From an uncultured Prevotellaceae bacterium (GTDB taxonomy: Bacteria; Bacteroidota; Bacteroidia; Bacteroidales; Muribaculaceae), in the NCBI GenBank assembly GCA_937916085.1, contig CALGGO010000035.1, positions 53,506 through 117,505 on the forward strand: a stretch of DNA of 64,000 nucleotides, read 5' to 3'. Under the pieces are notes generated by a model that ran no database searches, was not told the origin of the DNA, and saw only the letters and a program-made list of their open reading frames with translations. The first letter of the stretch is position 1. Each line of letters opens with the position of its first letter. Shown one piece after another: positions 8,546-17,297 of this stretch. A program made the translations under genes and the position numbers.

Positions 8546-9298
8546 ATGAACACGATTTTAAATAGCTTTGACCATATAGGGCTTGACGAGATGAGCGCTG
8601 TCAAGCTAATGAATCGTGTTGATACTAAGTTTGTCACAACGATGCCACGGCTTATTCAGCTCTTGAAAATGGCTCAAGGCGACTATTTCGTGCAGGAGAT
8701 AGATGGCAAGCGCAGCAGCGACTATACCACGCTCTATTACGACACGCCGGCACTCGATATGTATATTACCCATCACAACGGGTGCTTGGGCAGGCAGAAG
8801 GTGAGGGTGAGACGATATGTTGACTCTGATCTCACCTTCCTAGAGGTGAAGAACAAGAACAACCATCGCCGCACCCGCAAGAAACGTATCGCCGTCAACG
8901 ATTTCAGCATTGAGAGTGAGGAGGAACGCCAGTTTTTGGAAAAGCTGTGTTGGTATGACGTTGATTCCTTAAAGCCTGCTTTGCGCAACTGGTTCAACCG
9001 CATTACACTGGTCAACAAGGGTAAGACCGAGCGTGTGACCATCGACACCGATTTGCGCTACCATAACATGGTGACGGGAATAGATAAGGCACTGAATCAG
9101 GCTGTGATTATAGAGCTTAAACGCGATGGCAATGTGCCGTCACCGCTGCTGTCGATGCTACGTGACCTTCGCATCCAGCCTCACGGATTCAGCAAATACT
9201 GCATTGGCACAGCATTGACCAACCCCGAAGTGAAGAAGAACCGGCTGAAAGAGAAAATATATTATGTGAATCATCTCATAAAGAACGATACATATTAA
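8546..9298 (+). CDS. VTC-domain (polyphosphate polymerase-like) protein
   Basis: A 250-residue VTC domain (triphosphate tunnel fold). Seen: NRVDTKFV near residue 28, TTLYYDTPALDMY, the basic stretch GRQKVRVRRYVDSDLTFLEVKNKNN with alternating Arg/Lys/Glu of the tunnel, KKRIAV, and ELKRDGN ... FSKYCIG near the end. In yeast Vtc4 this fold polymerises polyphosphate from ATP; in bacteria the activity of stand-alone VTC proteins is mostly untested. First gene of a three-gene unit with DUF4956 and DUF2490 genes, spaced 29 bases and then overlapping. Confidence 0.85.
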   Translation: MNTILNSFDHIGLDEMSAVKLMNRVDTKFVTTMPRLIQLLKMAQGDYFVQEIDGKRSSDYTTLYYDTPALDMYITHHNGCLGRQKVRVRRYVDSDLTFLEVKNKNNHRRTRKKRIAVNDFSIESEEERQFLEKLCWYDVDSLKPALRNWFNRITLVNKGKTERVTIDTDLRYHNMVTGIDKALNQAVIIELKRDGNVPSPLLSMLRDLRIQPHGFSKYCIGTALTNPEVKKNRLKEKIYYVNHLIKNDTY

Positions 9299-9327
9299 CG
9301 AAATAATAACAAAAAAATATCATAACT

Positions 9328-9996
9328 ATGAATCAAGAACTTGTCATGGGCTTTCTTACGCCCCAATATTTGCAGATGCTGATTAGATTCGCCATCAGCA
9401 TCGTTGTAAGCTGGATAATCATTGACCAGCTATATTACCGCAAGAGCAAACGGCGTGACTTTTATTTCACCTTTATGCTCATCAGCGTGTCGATTTTCTT
9501 CCTCGTGTTCTTCATGATTTTTGTGCTCGAGGACATGAAGGGCAAGGCGGGTATTGGACTGGGAATAGGTCTTTTTGGTATCTTCAGCATTATGCGCTAC
9601 CGCACCGACACTATGCCAGTGCGAGAAATGACCTATCTGTTCATCATCATCTCACTTGCCGTGGTCAATGCTCTTGCGTCGTCGATGAGGGTTGAAGAGC
9701 TGATAATCACTAACTTGATAGTTGTCATAGCCATTGTTGTGTGTGAGTGGAGGCTGAAGACCAATAGTGTGAAGCTCATACAATATGACAAAATCGACCT
9801 CATTACTCCTGACAAGCGCGAGGAGCTGATTGCCGACCTGAAAAAACGCACAGGGCTCGACATCGTGAAGGTGGAAGTAGGTGCCATCGATATGCTGCGC
9901 GACATGACGGTGCTCAGGGTTCACTACCACAATACCGACAAGGGCAGCAACAGTGTTGACAGAATGATGAAAATACCAAAAGAAGAAATGAAATGA
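9328..9996 (+). CDS. DUF4956 membrane protein
   Basis: A 222-residue protein with four hydrophobic segments in the first 140 residues and a cytosolic C-terminal domain (about 145-222). The motif KAGIGLGIGLFGIFSIMRYR, then TDTMPVREMTYLF, is the signature of DUF4956. This family is repeatedly encoded next to VTC-domain proteins, so it is likely the membrane partner of the upstream protein, perhaps a channel for the product (inference). Its end overlaps the next gene by four bases (ATGA). Confidence 0.85.
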   Translation: MNQELVMGFLTPQYLQMLIRFAISIVVSWIIIDQLYYRKSKRRDFYFTFMLISVSIFFLVFFMIFVLEDMKGKAGIGLGIGLFGIFSIMRYRTDTMPVREMTYLFIIISLAVVNALASSMRVEELIITNLIVVIAIVVCEWRLKTNSVKLIQYDKIDLITPDKREELIADLKKRTGLDIVKVEVGAIDMLRDMTVLRVHYHNTDKGSNSVDRMMKIPKEEMK

Positions 9997-10778
9997 GTAA
10001 TTTAGTGAGATATGCTTTCGCTGCACTTGTGGCGATAGCCGTGTCGATACCTGCAAAAGCCGAATGGGAACCCACTGGCGAGGAGTTTGCCGGCAAGTCG
10101 GGCAATGACTTCGGGCTGTGGATGGGTGTCGATGTCGAGAAGAAAATCAACAAGAAATGGAGTGTTGGCGCCGAATTTGAGTATCGTCTGAAAGACAATA
10201 TCGACGGTAGCTCATGGGGTGAGCCGGCACGATGGACACTGGGCATTGGCGCCGAGTATAAGGTTCTCAAATGGTTGAAGCTTGAAGCAGGCTATAAATT
10301 CATGCGCGACCATTCATGTGCCGAATGGAATGTGGAGAAATATAGGGAAAGTCGCGGTTTCTGGGGAACAAAGCACCGCTTTTATTTCTCGGCTACAGCC
10401 AGCTACAAATATCAAAATGTTAAGTTCTCGCTCCGTGAGCGCTGGCAATACACCTATCGCCCAGAGGTTGCTGATGTGACCTACGACTGGGAAGATGATG
10501 AGTTCCTGCCCAAGAAAGGTAAGGGCAAGAATGTGAGGCGTTCGCGTGTGATGATAAGCTACGACAAGAAAGGCTTGTGGCTAGAGCCCTTTGTCTCGGT
10601 GGAGATGTATCACGGTAAAGGGATAGAGAAGATGCGATATACCGCTGGTTGTGAATTCTCGGCAGGCAAGCATAACGCCTTTGAGGTATTTTATCGTTTT
10701 CAGGACATTATGGACGATGACAACTTCAATAACCGTGACTCACACATCTTGGGAATTAATTATAAGTTGAAGTTCTGA
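9993..10778 (+). CDS. DUF2490 outer-membrane beta-barrel protein
   Basis: A 261-residue protein with a signal peptide (cleavage near AKAEWEP). The rest has alternating aromatic/polar strands (KWSVGAEFEYRLKDN, WLKLEAGYKFMRDH, RFYFSATASYKY) and ends in LGINYKLKF with a terminal aromatic residue, as expected for an outer-membrane barrel recognised by BamA. Matches DUF2490. It overlaps the DUF4956 gene (ATGA) and is thus co-translated with the VTC/DUF4956 pair. Its 3' end is 7 bases from the converging DUF2520 gene. Confidence 0.8.
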   Translation: MSNLVRYAFAALVAIAVSIPAKAEWEPTGEEFAGKSGNDFGLWMGVDVEKKINKKWSVGAEFEYRLKDNIDGSSWGEPARWTLGIGAEYKVLKWLKLEAGYKFMRDHSCAEWNVEKYRESRGFWGTKHRFYFSATASYKYQNVKFSLRERWQYTYRPEVADVTYDWEDDEFLPKKGKGKNVRRSRVMISYDKKGLWLEPFVSVEMYHGKGIEKMRYTAGCEFSAGKHNAFEVFYRFQDIMDDDNFNNRDSHILGINYKLKF

Positions 10779-10785
10779 TTGTGCA

Positions 10786-11559
10786 TTAATTGTTTTTCTC
10801 TCGTCTTTGCATTAGATTTCGTGAGAGCAGTTTATAGATTTCGCGCTTGTCGCCTTTTAATGACGACAAGTGCTTTTCTATTATCCTGATGTCGCCACGT
10901 GTGGCGGGACCGGTCTGTGACTGTTGTGGAGTCATGTGGTCGAGTTTCTCGACTGTGGTCTTGATGAGTGGCAGCATGACATCAAACGGCAGTCCTGCCT
11001 CGTCGAGGACTTCGCTGGAGAGAGCGAACATGTGGTTGGCGAAATTGCAGGCGAAGACCGAAGCGATGTGCAGCAATAGACGGTCGTGACTTGACGCTTG
11101 ATGAACATTATGCGAAATGGCAGAGGCTAATTTCTCAAGTTCTTGCGCTGCCGTGTCGGTATTGCCCTCGATGAAGAGATGCACCTCGTCCATGTTCACG
11201 ATATTACTCTTGCTTAGCGACTGCACCGGCCAGCACACGCCATAGTGGTTGCGTTTGCCCTCAAACACCTCGATGGGTGTAGATCCCGAGGTGTGAAGCC
11301 ACAAAGCGTCATTGCGGGGTGTGTGGTCAATCACGTTGGCTATGGCGTCATCGTTAACTGCAATTATATAAACGTGAGCATCATTGACCACCTTTTTCAG
11401 GTCATCAACAGCTTCGCAGCCCACTTTCTCGGCAAGTTCTTGGGCATTAGCAAGTGTGCGGCTGTAAATCTGTACCAACTGATACTTGTCCTTGAGTGCC
11501 AAGGCAAAATTAGTCGCCACATTGCCCGAGCCAAGCATTACTATGCGTTTCATCATCAA
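10786..11559 (-). CDS. Rossmann-like / DUF2520 domain protein
   Basis: A 257-residue protein: an N-terminal Rossmann nucleotide-binding fold (IVMLGSGNVATNFALAL, then VYIIAVNDDAI and LHTSGSTPIEVF) and a C-terminal helical DUF2520 domain (NFANHMFALSSEVLDEAGLP; TGPATRGD). This resembles NADP-dependent dehydrogenases of the F420/pyrroline-5-carboxylate reductase type, but no substrate is established. Three successive Met codons leave the exact start open by a few residues. Upstream DNA is made only of word-like repeats. Confidence 0.85.
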   Translation of the reverse strand: MMMKRIVMLGSGNVATNFALALKDKYQLVQIYSRTLANAQELAEKVGCEAVDDLKKVVNDAHVYIIAVNDDAIANVIDHTPRNDALWLHTSGSTPIEVFEGKRNHYGVCWPVQSLSKSNIVNMDEVHLFIEGNTDTAAQELEKLASAISHNVHQASSHDRLLLHIASVFACNFANHMFALSSEVLDEAGLPFDVMLPLIKTTVEKLDHMTPQQSQTGPATRGDIRIIEKHLSSLKGDKREIYKLLSRNLMQRREKNN

Positions 11560-11564
11560 CAGTT

Positions 11565-11705
11565 TCTCGTTTGTCGTTTATCGTTTATGGTTTATCGAAG
11601 ATCGGGGATCGAGGATCGAAGATCGGAAATCTCTACACTCTTCCCTCTCTACTCTCTACTCTCCACTCTCCACTCTCCACTCTTTTAATCTCTAATCGCG
11701 CGTAG
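11565..11705. repeat. Mixed word repeats: GTTTATCG, GATC-rich 8-mers, CTCTCCA
   Basis: Tandem gtttatcgtttatgg (about 11572-11600), then 8-base units gatcgggg/gatcgagg (11600-11627), then ctctactctccactctcca units (11642-11685). The GATC units are in reverse orientation to those at 13557-13606, so engB and the aldolase lie between inverted copies. Confidence 0.6.
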
Positions 11706-11717
11706 CGCAACTAATCT

Positions 11718-12323
11718 CTAATCGGCACGAAGTGCCAAATTTATCTGTTCAATATAGTTAAGGATTTCCTCACGGCCGCGGCCGTCTTCGCTAGAGGTCA
11801 TGAACACTGGCGGCAGTTCTTCCCAAGAGTGCAGCAGGTGGCGTTTGTAGGCAGCAACGGCCTGCGCTCCAGCCACCTTGCCAAGTTTGTCAAGTTTTGT
11901 GAATACTATGCTGAACGGCACACCGTTTTCGCCGAGCCATTCCATAAACTCCAGGTCAATCTTCTGTGGCTTGAGGCGGCTGTCGATAAGCACAAAGAGG
12001 TTTGTCATCTGCTCACGCTCAAGCACATAGTCCTCGATAATCTTCTTGAGCTGTTCGCGGCTGTCCTTGCTGCGCCTGGCATAGCCATAGCCAGGCAGGT
12101 CAACGATGTACCACTCATCGTTTATCAGGAAATGGTTGATGAGCAAAGTCTTGCCTGGGGTAGAAGATGTCTTCGCCAGCCCTTTGTGGTTAGTGAGCAT
12201 GTTGATGAGCGACGACTTGCCCACGTTAGAGCGCCCAATAAACGCGTACTCGGGCTTATTCCCCATCGGGCACTTAGTGTAGTCGGTATTACTGATCTCA
12301 AATTTCGCTGTCTTGATATTCAT
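11718..12323 (-). CDS. engB: Ribosome-biogenesis GTPase EngB (YihA/YsxC)
   Basis: About 201 residues. A TrmE-Era-EngA class GTPase needed for late large-subunit ribosome assembly. G1 is GRSNVGKS, the G2 region has TSSTPGKT, G3 is VDLPGYGYA, and G4 is TKLDKLG. The start at 12323 (MNIKTAKFEIS) is chosen because the in-frame ATG at 12344 is inside the promoter box. It is transcribed divergently from the threonine aldolase. Confidence 0.95.
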   Translation of the reverse strand: MNIKTAKFEISNTDYTKCPMGNKPEYAFIGRSNVGKSSLINMLTNHKGLAKTSSTPGKTLLINHFLINDEWYIVDLPGYGYARRSKDSREQLKKIIEDYVLEREQMTNLFVLIDSRLKPQKIDLEFMEWLGENGVPFSIVFTKLDKLGKVAGAQAVAAYKRHLLHSWEELPPVFMTSSEDGRGREEILNYIEQINLALRAD

Positions 12324-12341
12324 AATATAAAATATTTTGCA

Positions 12342-12349
12342 CAAAGGTA
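12342..12349 (-). promoter_or_regulatory. Promoter -7 box for engB
   Basis: TACCTTTG on the minus strand, about 19 bases before the engB start; fits TAnnTTTG. Confidence 0.65.
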
Positions 12350-12421
12350 GTCACAAAAATCCATATTTCCAATTTTGATTGATTTTAGACAGCTTTTTAT
12401 GTGTAGTTGTAAAAAAATAAT

Positions 12422-12430
12422 TATCTTTGC
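12422..12430 (+). promoter_or_regulatory. Promoter -7 box for threonine aldolase
   Basis: TATCTTTGC, 33 bases before the aldolase start. Confidence 0.65.
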
Positions 12431-12463
12431 CACATATTGTTATATAATTAACTGCTTGTTTCT

Positions 12464-13489
12464 ATGATATCATTTACCTGCGACTATATTGAGGGAGCGC
12501 ACCCAGCGATTTTGAACCGACTGATTGAAACCAACATGACCCAAGTGGAGGGTTATGGCGAGGACCCGTTCTGCGAGAATGCGCGCACTCGCATTAGGCA
12601 AGCCATTGGCTGCCCCGATGCCGACGTGTTTTTCTTGGTGGGCGGCACTCAAACTAATAGCACCGTCATCGATGCCGTGCTGCGTCGTTATGAGGGGGTG
12701 GTGGCTGTCGAGACGGGCCACATCGCCGTTCACGAGAGTGGGGCGGTGGAGTTCAGCGGTCACAAGGTGATAACGCTGCCCAATCATTTGGGTAAGATGG
12801 ATGCCGGTGAGCTGCGTGAATACCTCAAGCATTTTCACGGCGATCCCACATGGCCTCACATGGTTTATCCAGGCATGGTGTATATCTCATTCCCAACGGA
12901 ATATGGCACAATCTACAGTCTTGACGAGTTGAAGGCTATAAAGGGCATTTGCGAGGAATATGAGATTCCGCTATTTATCGACGGTGCCCGGTTGGGTTAT
13001 GGTTTGGCGAGTCCCGCTGCCGATGTTGACCTAAAAACGCTCGCCACGCTCTGCGATGTTTTCTACATTGGCGGCACAAAGGTTGGAGCTTTGTGTGGTG
13101 AGGCGGTGGTGTTCCCTAAGGGTAACGCGCCGCGCCAGTTCTTTACCATCATCAAGCAGCATGGTGCGTTGCTGGCAAAGGGAAGACTGCTGGGCATCCA
13201 GTTTGACACGCTGTTCACCAATAATCTATATATGAACATCGCCCGCCACGCCATCGACATGGCGATGGAGCTGAGGAATGTGTTTGCCAGCAAAGGATTT
13301 GAGTTCTATATCGACTCGCCCACCAACCAGCAGTTCCCAATTCTCACGCAGGAGCAGATAGATGCGCTAGAGGGCAATGTCGCTTTTGAGGTATGGGACA
13401 AGCTCCCTGATGGCCGGTTCATCACCCGCTTCGCCACCAGCTGGGCAACGCCCATCGAGCATATCGACGTGCTGGCAGGGCTGATATAG
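12464..13489 (+). CDS. Low-specificity L-threonine aldolase family protein
   Basis: A 341-residue fold-type I PLP enzyme. Seen: SFTCDYIEGAHPAIL, YGEDPFCENARTRIRQAIG, VGGTQTNSTVIDAVL, LFIDGARLGYGL, and the PLP lysine in YIGGTKVGALCGEA (about residue 206). The family cleaves threonine or allo-threonine to glycine and acetaldehyde, supplying glycine. The DG(A)RLG motif and the GGTK lysine are the family markers. Single gene with its own promoter; 3' side runs into repeats. Confidence 0.9.
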   Translation: MISFTCDYIEGAHPAILNRLIETNMTQVEGYGEDPFCENARTRIRQAIGCPDADVFFLVGGTQTNSTVIDAVLRRYEGVVAVETGHIAVHESGAVEFSGHKVITLPNHLGKMDAGELREYLKHFHGDPTWPHMVYPGMVYISFPTEYGTIYSLDELKAIKGICEEYEIPLFIDGARLGYGLASPAADVDLKTLATLCDVFYIGGTKVGALCGEAVVFPKGNAPRQFFTIIKQHGALLAKGRLLGIQFDTLFTNNLYMNIARHAIDMAMELRNVFASKGFEFYIDSPTNQQFPILTQEQIDALEGNVAFEVWDKLPDGRFITRFATSWATPIEHIDVLAGLI

Positions 13490-13491
13490 AG

Positions 13492-13610
13492 GCCGCTCGC
13501 GTTGCTCGCTAGTTTGCCGCTCGCGTTGCTCGCTAGTTAGCCGTTTCACTAGTTTTCCGATCCTCGATCCCCGATCCCCGATCCCCGATCTCCGATCCCC
13601 GATAAACGAA
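13492..13610. repeat. CTAGTTTGCCG/GCTCGCGTTG words and GATCCCC 8-mers
   Basis: Two tandem copies of gccgctcgcgttgctcgcta (13491-13536), a cactagttttcc unit, then five to six units of the 8-base word cgatcccc (13557-13605). The same words recur at 19.3, 19.7 and 25.1 kb. Confidence 0.65.
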
Positions 13611-13647
13611 TTACACTTGTTTCGTTTGCTCGTCAGCACGTTCCTTG

Positions 13648-14238
13648 TCAGCACTCATAAACTTTCTCGTTTTTGCGCTTTTTCTCTTTTTCTAGCTCTT
13701 GTTTTTCTTTCTCGGCGTCTTTTTTCTTTTGAATCTTCTGCTTGGGTTTCTCTCGTTCGTTGGGTTTTTGGTTGTTGCCCTCGCTGAAGCTCTTAATCAT
13801 CTCTTCCACAACTTCTTGGTTGCCGTAAAGATAGTTAACCACAATTTCGAGCACAGTAGGAGTCTTCTCGCTTACCAGATAGGCGATGATGCAGCGTGTG
13901 CCGTCGGGCATCGTGCCCTCAAGGGCATGGCTCTTAAAGCCTTTTACCTTGATTTTCATCATCTTGGTGTCATACATGTTGAACCCTATGGCACGGCTTT
14001 TAAGACGCTCCTCAAGGTTTTTCTTGTTGGTGTTCTCGTTCTTGACGTAGCGTTGGAGGGTCATCACCATCTCATCCCAGTTGACCTGTGCTGTGGAGGG
14101 ATCCTGGAAGAAGCTGAACGGCACATGCCCACCCTCTGGGGCATCGAAGGCGATGTCATACTTGTCCCAGGTATAAACTTTGGCATTTGCCGATGTTGAC
14201 AAGAAAGCGAGTGTCAGCATCAGGACAAGGTGTTTCAT
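13648..14238 (-). CDS. Exported hypothetical protein with charged C-terminal tail
   Basis: About 196 residues from MKHLVLMLTLAFLSTSANA, a clear Sec signal peptide. The start at 14238 leaves 4 bases after the lysozyme stop; the ATG at 14259 would overlap that gene and spoil the signal peptide. The mature part begins KVYTWDKYDIAFDAPEGG, reminiscent of periplasmic proteins that test lipid or peptide handling, but no domain is recognised. The last 45 residues are Lys/Glu-rich. Last gene of the pyrG-yidC-lysozyme unit. Confidence 0.65.
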   Translation of the reverse strand: MKHLVLMLTLAFLSTSANAKVYTWDKYDIAFDAPEGGHVPFSFFQDPSTAQVNWDEMVMTLQRYVKNENTNKKNLEERLKSRAIGFNMYDTKMMKIKVKGFKSHALEGTMPDGTRCIIAYLVSEKTPTVLEIVVNYLYGNQEVVEEMIKSFSEGNNQKPNEREKPKQKIQKKKDAEKEKQELEKEKKRKNEKVYEC

Positions 14239-14242
14239 GTAT

Positions 14243-15163
14243 TTACTTGCTAATCTCATAGTTAATATCTTCGATTATATTAGTTGTAGTGTCGGCGGGC
14301 AAGGGTGCAGCGTTGTTGAGCCACCGCTCCCACTGTTTCTCATTGCCGTTAAAGACATCTAAGTCAACATCGCCATTTATACCATTAACGCGTCCTTTTT
14401 TGCTATATTGTTGTAGCTGATTTGGGATGTGTTTTATCTTCTCGGGATCCTTAAACGAACATATCCACAAATTGACGTTGATGGGCAGGCGATCCTTGAC
14501 ATATTTCTTATAACCGTTGCCATTGGTGTAGATCATCACCTTAAAACCGCGTGATTGAAGGTTGTCAATCATGGCGTTAAGGTTCTTCATGGTGATGTCG
14601 TCGCTTATGTTTTTGTTAGTTTCGTTGTCTTCTTCAACATCAATAATGAGTGGCAAGTCAAGATGTCGCCAGCCCACTGCTTCAACAAAATTCTTGGCCT
14701 GATTGACGCCATCTTCTCCCATCTCGAAATAGTGATAGGCTCCAATTTTTAGGCCGTTGGCCTTAGCTCGGTCATAGTTGTTTGAGAAATTCTTGTCTCG
14801 TTGTCTCTTCTCTTTAATGCCTTGGCTAGCCTTGATGATGACGAAGGTGTAACCGTCGTTTTTCACCTTGTAGAAGTCGATGTCGCCATTATGGCTTGAG
14901 ACGTCAATGCCCACAATGGGGTATTTGCTGCGATCTACCACCACTTCGCCATGCCACCAATAGTAGATGTCGTGGCGATTCTCGTAGGCGAGAAAGCCTA
15001 ACAGCAGCACAAGAAGCACAGCAAGCCCTACAATGACCCGCTTGAAGACCTTGCCTCGGCGAGAGGCGAGAGGTGAGAGGCGAGAGGTGGGAGTGGAGCG
15101 ATCCCCGTTCCCCGATCCACAGTTCTCGATCCCCGTTCTGCTATTTGTGTTGTTGTTAGTCAT
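14243..15163 (-). CDS. GH25 lysozyme-family protein with membrane anchor
   Basis: A 306-residue type II membrane protein: cytosolic tail of about 38 residues, a membrane helix (VIVGLAVLLVLLLGFLAY, about 43-60), then a GH25 domain with VGIDVSSHNGDIDF, FVIIKASQG, IGAYHYFEMG and LIIDVEEDNE, carrying the acidic catalytic residues. GH25 enzymes cleave the MurNAc-GlcNAc bond, so it acts in the periplasm. The start lies 20 bases after yidC. The cytosolic tail is unusual: its DNA consists of the GATCCCCG and gagaggcga word repeats that are intergenic elsewhere in the window, so the tail seems to be repeat-derived. Confidence 0.85.
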   Translation of the reverse strand: MTNNNTNSRTGIENCGSGNGDRSTPTSRLSPLASRRGKVFKRVIVGLAVLLVLLLGFLAYENRHDIYYWWHGEVVVDRSKYPIVGIDVSSHNGDIDFYKVKNDGYTFVIIKASQGIKEKRQRDKNFSNNYDRAKANGLKIGAYHYFEMGEDGVNQAKNFVEAVGWRHLDLPLIIDVEEDNETNKNISDDITMKNLNAMIDNLQSRGFKVMIYTNGNGYKKYVKDRLPINVNLWICSFKDPEKIKHIPNQLQQYSKKGRVNGINGDVDLDVFNGNEKQWERWLNNAAPLPADTTTNIIEDINYEISK

Positions 15164-15183
15164 GGGTGTTATAATGATGTTGA

Positions 15184-17256
15184 TTAACGACGCTTGTTGC
15201 CCTGACGCTTCTTCTGCTCATTGAGGGTCTGCTGCTGACGGCGTTGCGCCTCCTCAAGGCGTGCCATGAATCCGCTTTTCTTTTTGGGCTTCTTGGCGTT
15301 CTCGGCCATGACGGCACGCACCTTGTCTTCTTTCACCATCATGCGGGTTAAGAAGGTTTGTATAATGGTGATAAGCAGCGAGATGAAGTAGTAGTAGCTC
15401 AGACCCGAGGCATAGGTGTTGAAGAACACGAGGAACATGATAGGCATCAGGTACATCATCCATTTCATGCCTGGCATCTGGCTCGACGACTGCGACTGCA
15501 TGTTCACATAGGTGTAGGCGATGTTGGTGATAGTCATCAGCAAGCAGAAGATGCTCAGGTGGTCGCCCAAGAATGGGATGCTGAACGGCAACGAGATGAG
15601 AGCATCAGGAGCGCTCAGGTCGGGAGCCCACAGGAACGACTGCCCGCGCAGGTCGATACTCGACGGGAAGAACCAGAACATGGCGATGAGGAACGGCATC
15701 TGCAGCAGCATTGGCAAGCAGCCGCCCATGGGGTTGGCGCCAGCCTGCTTGTAGAGCTCCATAATCTTCTGCTGCTTCTTCATGGCATCTTCCTGGTTGG
15801 GGTATTTCTCGTTGATGGCTTGGATGTCGGGCTGCAGGATTTTCATCTTCGCCTGTGACATATAGCTCTTGTAAGTCAAGGGCCAGAGCACGAGTTTGAG
15901 GAGAATGGTGAGTACCAGTATGACGATACCCATCGACCAGCCAAACTTGCACAGCCAGTTGAACACTGGCATCACGATGCCCGAGTTTATCCATCGGAAC
16001 AATTTCCAGCCCAGCGACACGAGGCGTGTGAGGTGGAGGTCCTCATCTTTGGAATACTGGTCGTAGCTTGCGAGCAAGTCGTAGCGGTTGGGACCAAAGT
16101 AGAAGTAGAACGATGCTGGCTGAGCATTAGAGTAATTGTAGGTGAAGCCGGTGTAGATATCCACCTCTTTAAGGAATTTCTTATAGTTTGGATCGGTGTC
16201 CTTGTAGGCTTTGCTTTCCAGCTTTGTGTCGCCACTGAAACAGTCGTTGGCGATTAATACCGTCGAGAAGAACTGGCTCTTTGCCGAGATCCATTTCATC
16301 TTGTCGTTGAGATTTTTATCGTCATTGCTGTTCTCGCTCAAGTTGTCAACATCGTCATCGCCCTGGAGCTTCCAGTAGAGGGCGCTGTAGCGGTCTTCGA
16401 ACTGCTTGCCAGCCTCCTGGCGTTGCATCTTCTGGTTCCAGTGGAAGTTCATGCTGGTGATGTTGTTGTGCATGATTTTGTCCATATTGGATTGGAGAAT
16501 CTCCATTCTCACCATGTAGGAACCTTTCTCAAGCGTGTATTTGATGCTCCACTTGGCGCCGTTAGGCAGGTTTGCGAGCGACATGGTTACTGTGGAGTCG
16601 CCCTGCTGGTTCTCGGGCACGAAGTAGAAATCTTTGGTGTCGAAACTCTGGTCGCGGTTGTTGAAGATGAAACTGTAGATGATATTCTCTGGGCTTACTA
16701 ACTCAACGTCGGGAATGCTGTCGATGTTCTTTTTGTAGTCCTCGGGTGAATGGTAAGCCTTGTAGCCATTGAGAGTAGCGCGGGAAATCATGCCGCCCTT
16801 GGTGCTGATTTCTATCTTTACAGAATCATTCTTGAGGGTTACTGTTTGGTTGCTGCCAGTGAGACATGCGCTAAACATCTGCGCATTATTATATCTGGCA
16901 ATCAACTGCTTGACGGCTTCTACAGCATTGACGTCGGTGTTCACGCTGTCGAGGCTGAGGGTGGAGTTGCCCACTTTGACGGTGCCAGCTAGTTTGTCGC
17001 CAACCTGCTTGATGCTCACTTTGCCATCGCTAAGTGCGCTATCGTTATCTGCTACGAGTTTGGTTAATGTCGCCCAGTCTTCTTGTGTAAGAGAGTCGAT
17101 AGGGGCTGCGGCGTTGTTTTTATCGTTTTTCTCGGTTTTAGCGGTTTGTTTGTTGTTGCCTTGCTGAGCGTTTTTTGCGTTATTTGACTGGCAATACATG
17201 AAGCCAAAAATAACTGCGCACATCAGCAACATTCCAATGACCGTGTTTTTGTCCAT
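15184..17256 (-). CDS. yidC: Membrane protein insertase YidC
   Basis: A 690-residue Bacteroidota-type YidC. N-terminal anchor (TVIGMLLMCAVIFGFMYC), a low-complexity Asn/Lys linker, a large periplasmic domain (about 80-420), and the conserved five-helix insertase core from about residue 430 (WGMGIVILVLTILLK-like: SMGIVILVLTILLKLVLWPL; NPMGGCLPMLLQMPFLIAMF; MPIMFLVFFNTYASGL). Basic C-terminus (RRQQQTLNEQKKRQGNKRR) for ribosome contact. It inserts proteins into the inner membrane alone or with SecYEG. Encoded directly after pyrG, a common order in Bacteroidota. Confidence 0.96.
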   Translation of the reverse strand: MDKNTVIGMLLMCAVIFGFMYCQSNNAKNAQQGNNKQTAKTEKNDKNNAAAPIDSLTQEDWATLTKLVADNDSALSDGKVSIKQVGDKLAGTVKVGNSTLSLDSVNTDVNAVEAVKQLIARYNNAQMFSACLTGSNQTVTLKNDSVKIEISTKGGMISRATLNGYKAYHSPEDYKKNIDSIPDVELVSPENIIYSFIFNNRDQSFDTKDFYFVPENQQGDSTVTMSLANLPNGAKWSIKYTLEKGSYMVRMEILQSNMDKIMHNNITSMNFHWNQKMQRQEAGKQFEDRYSALYWKLQGDDDVDNLSENSNDDKNLNDKMKWISAKSQFFSTVLIANDCFSGDTKLESKAYKDTDPNYKKFLKEVDIYTGFTYNYSNAQPASFYFYFGPNRYDLLASYDQYSKDEDLHLTRLVSLGWKLFRWINSGIVMPVFNWLCKFGWSMGIVILVLTILLKLVLWPLTYKSYMSQAKMKILQPDIQAINEKYPNQEDAMKKQQKIMELYKQAGANPMGGCLPMLLQMPFLIAMFWFFPSSIDLRGQSFLWAPDLSAPDALISLPFSIPFLGDHLSIFCLLMTITNIAYTYVNMQSQSSSQMPGMKWMMYLMPIMFLVFFNTYASGLSYYYFISLLITIIQTFLTRMMVKEDKVRAVMAENAKKPKKKSGFMARLEEAQRRQQQTLNEQKKRQGNKRR

Positions 17257-17297
17257 AATAGTTTCGTTTTGCTTTTTGCCTAAATTAGCTGTTGAGA

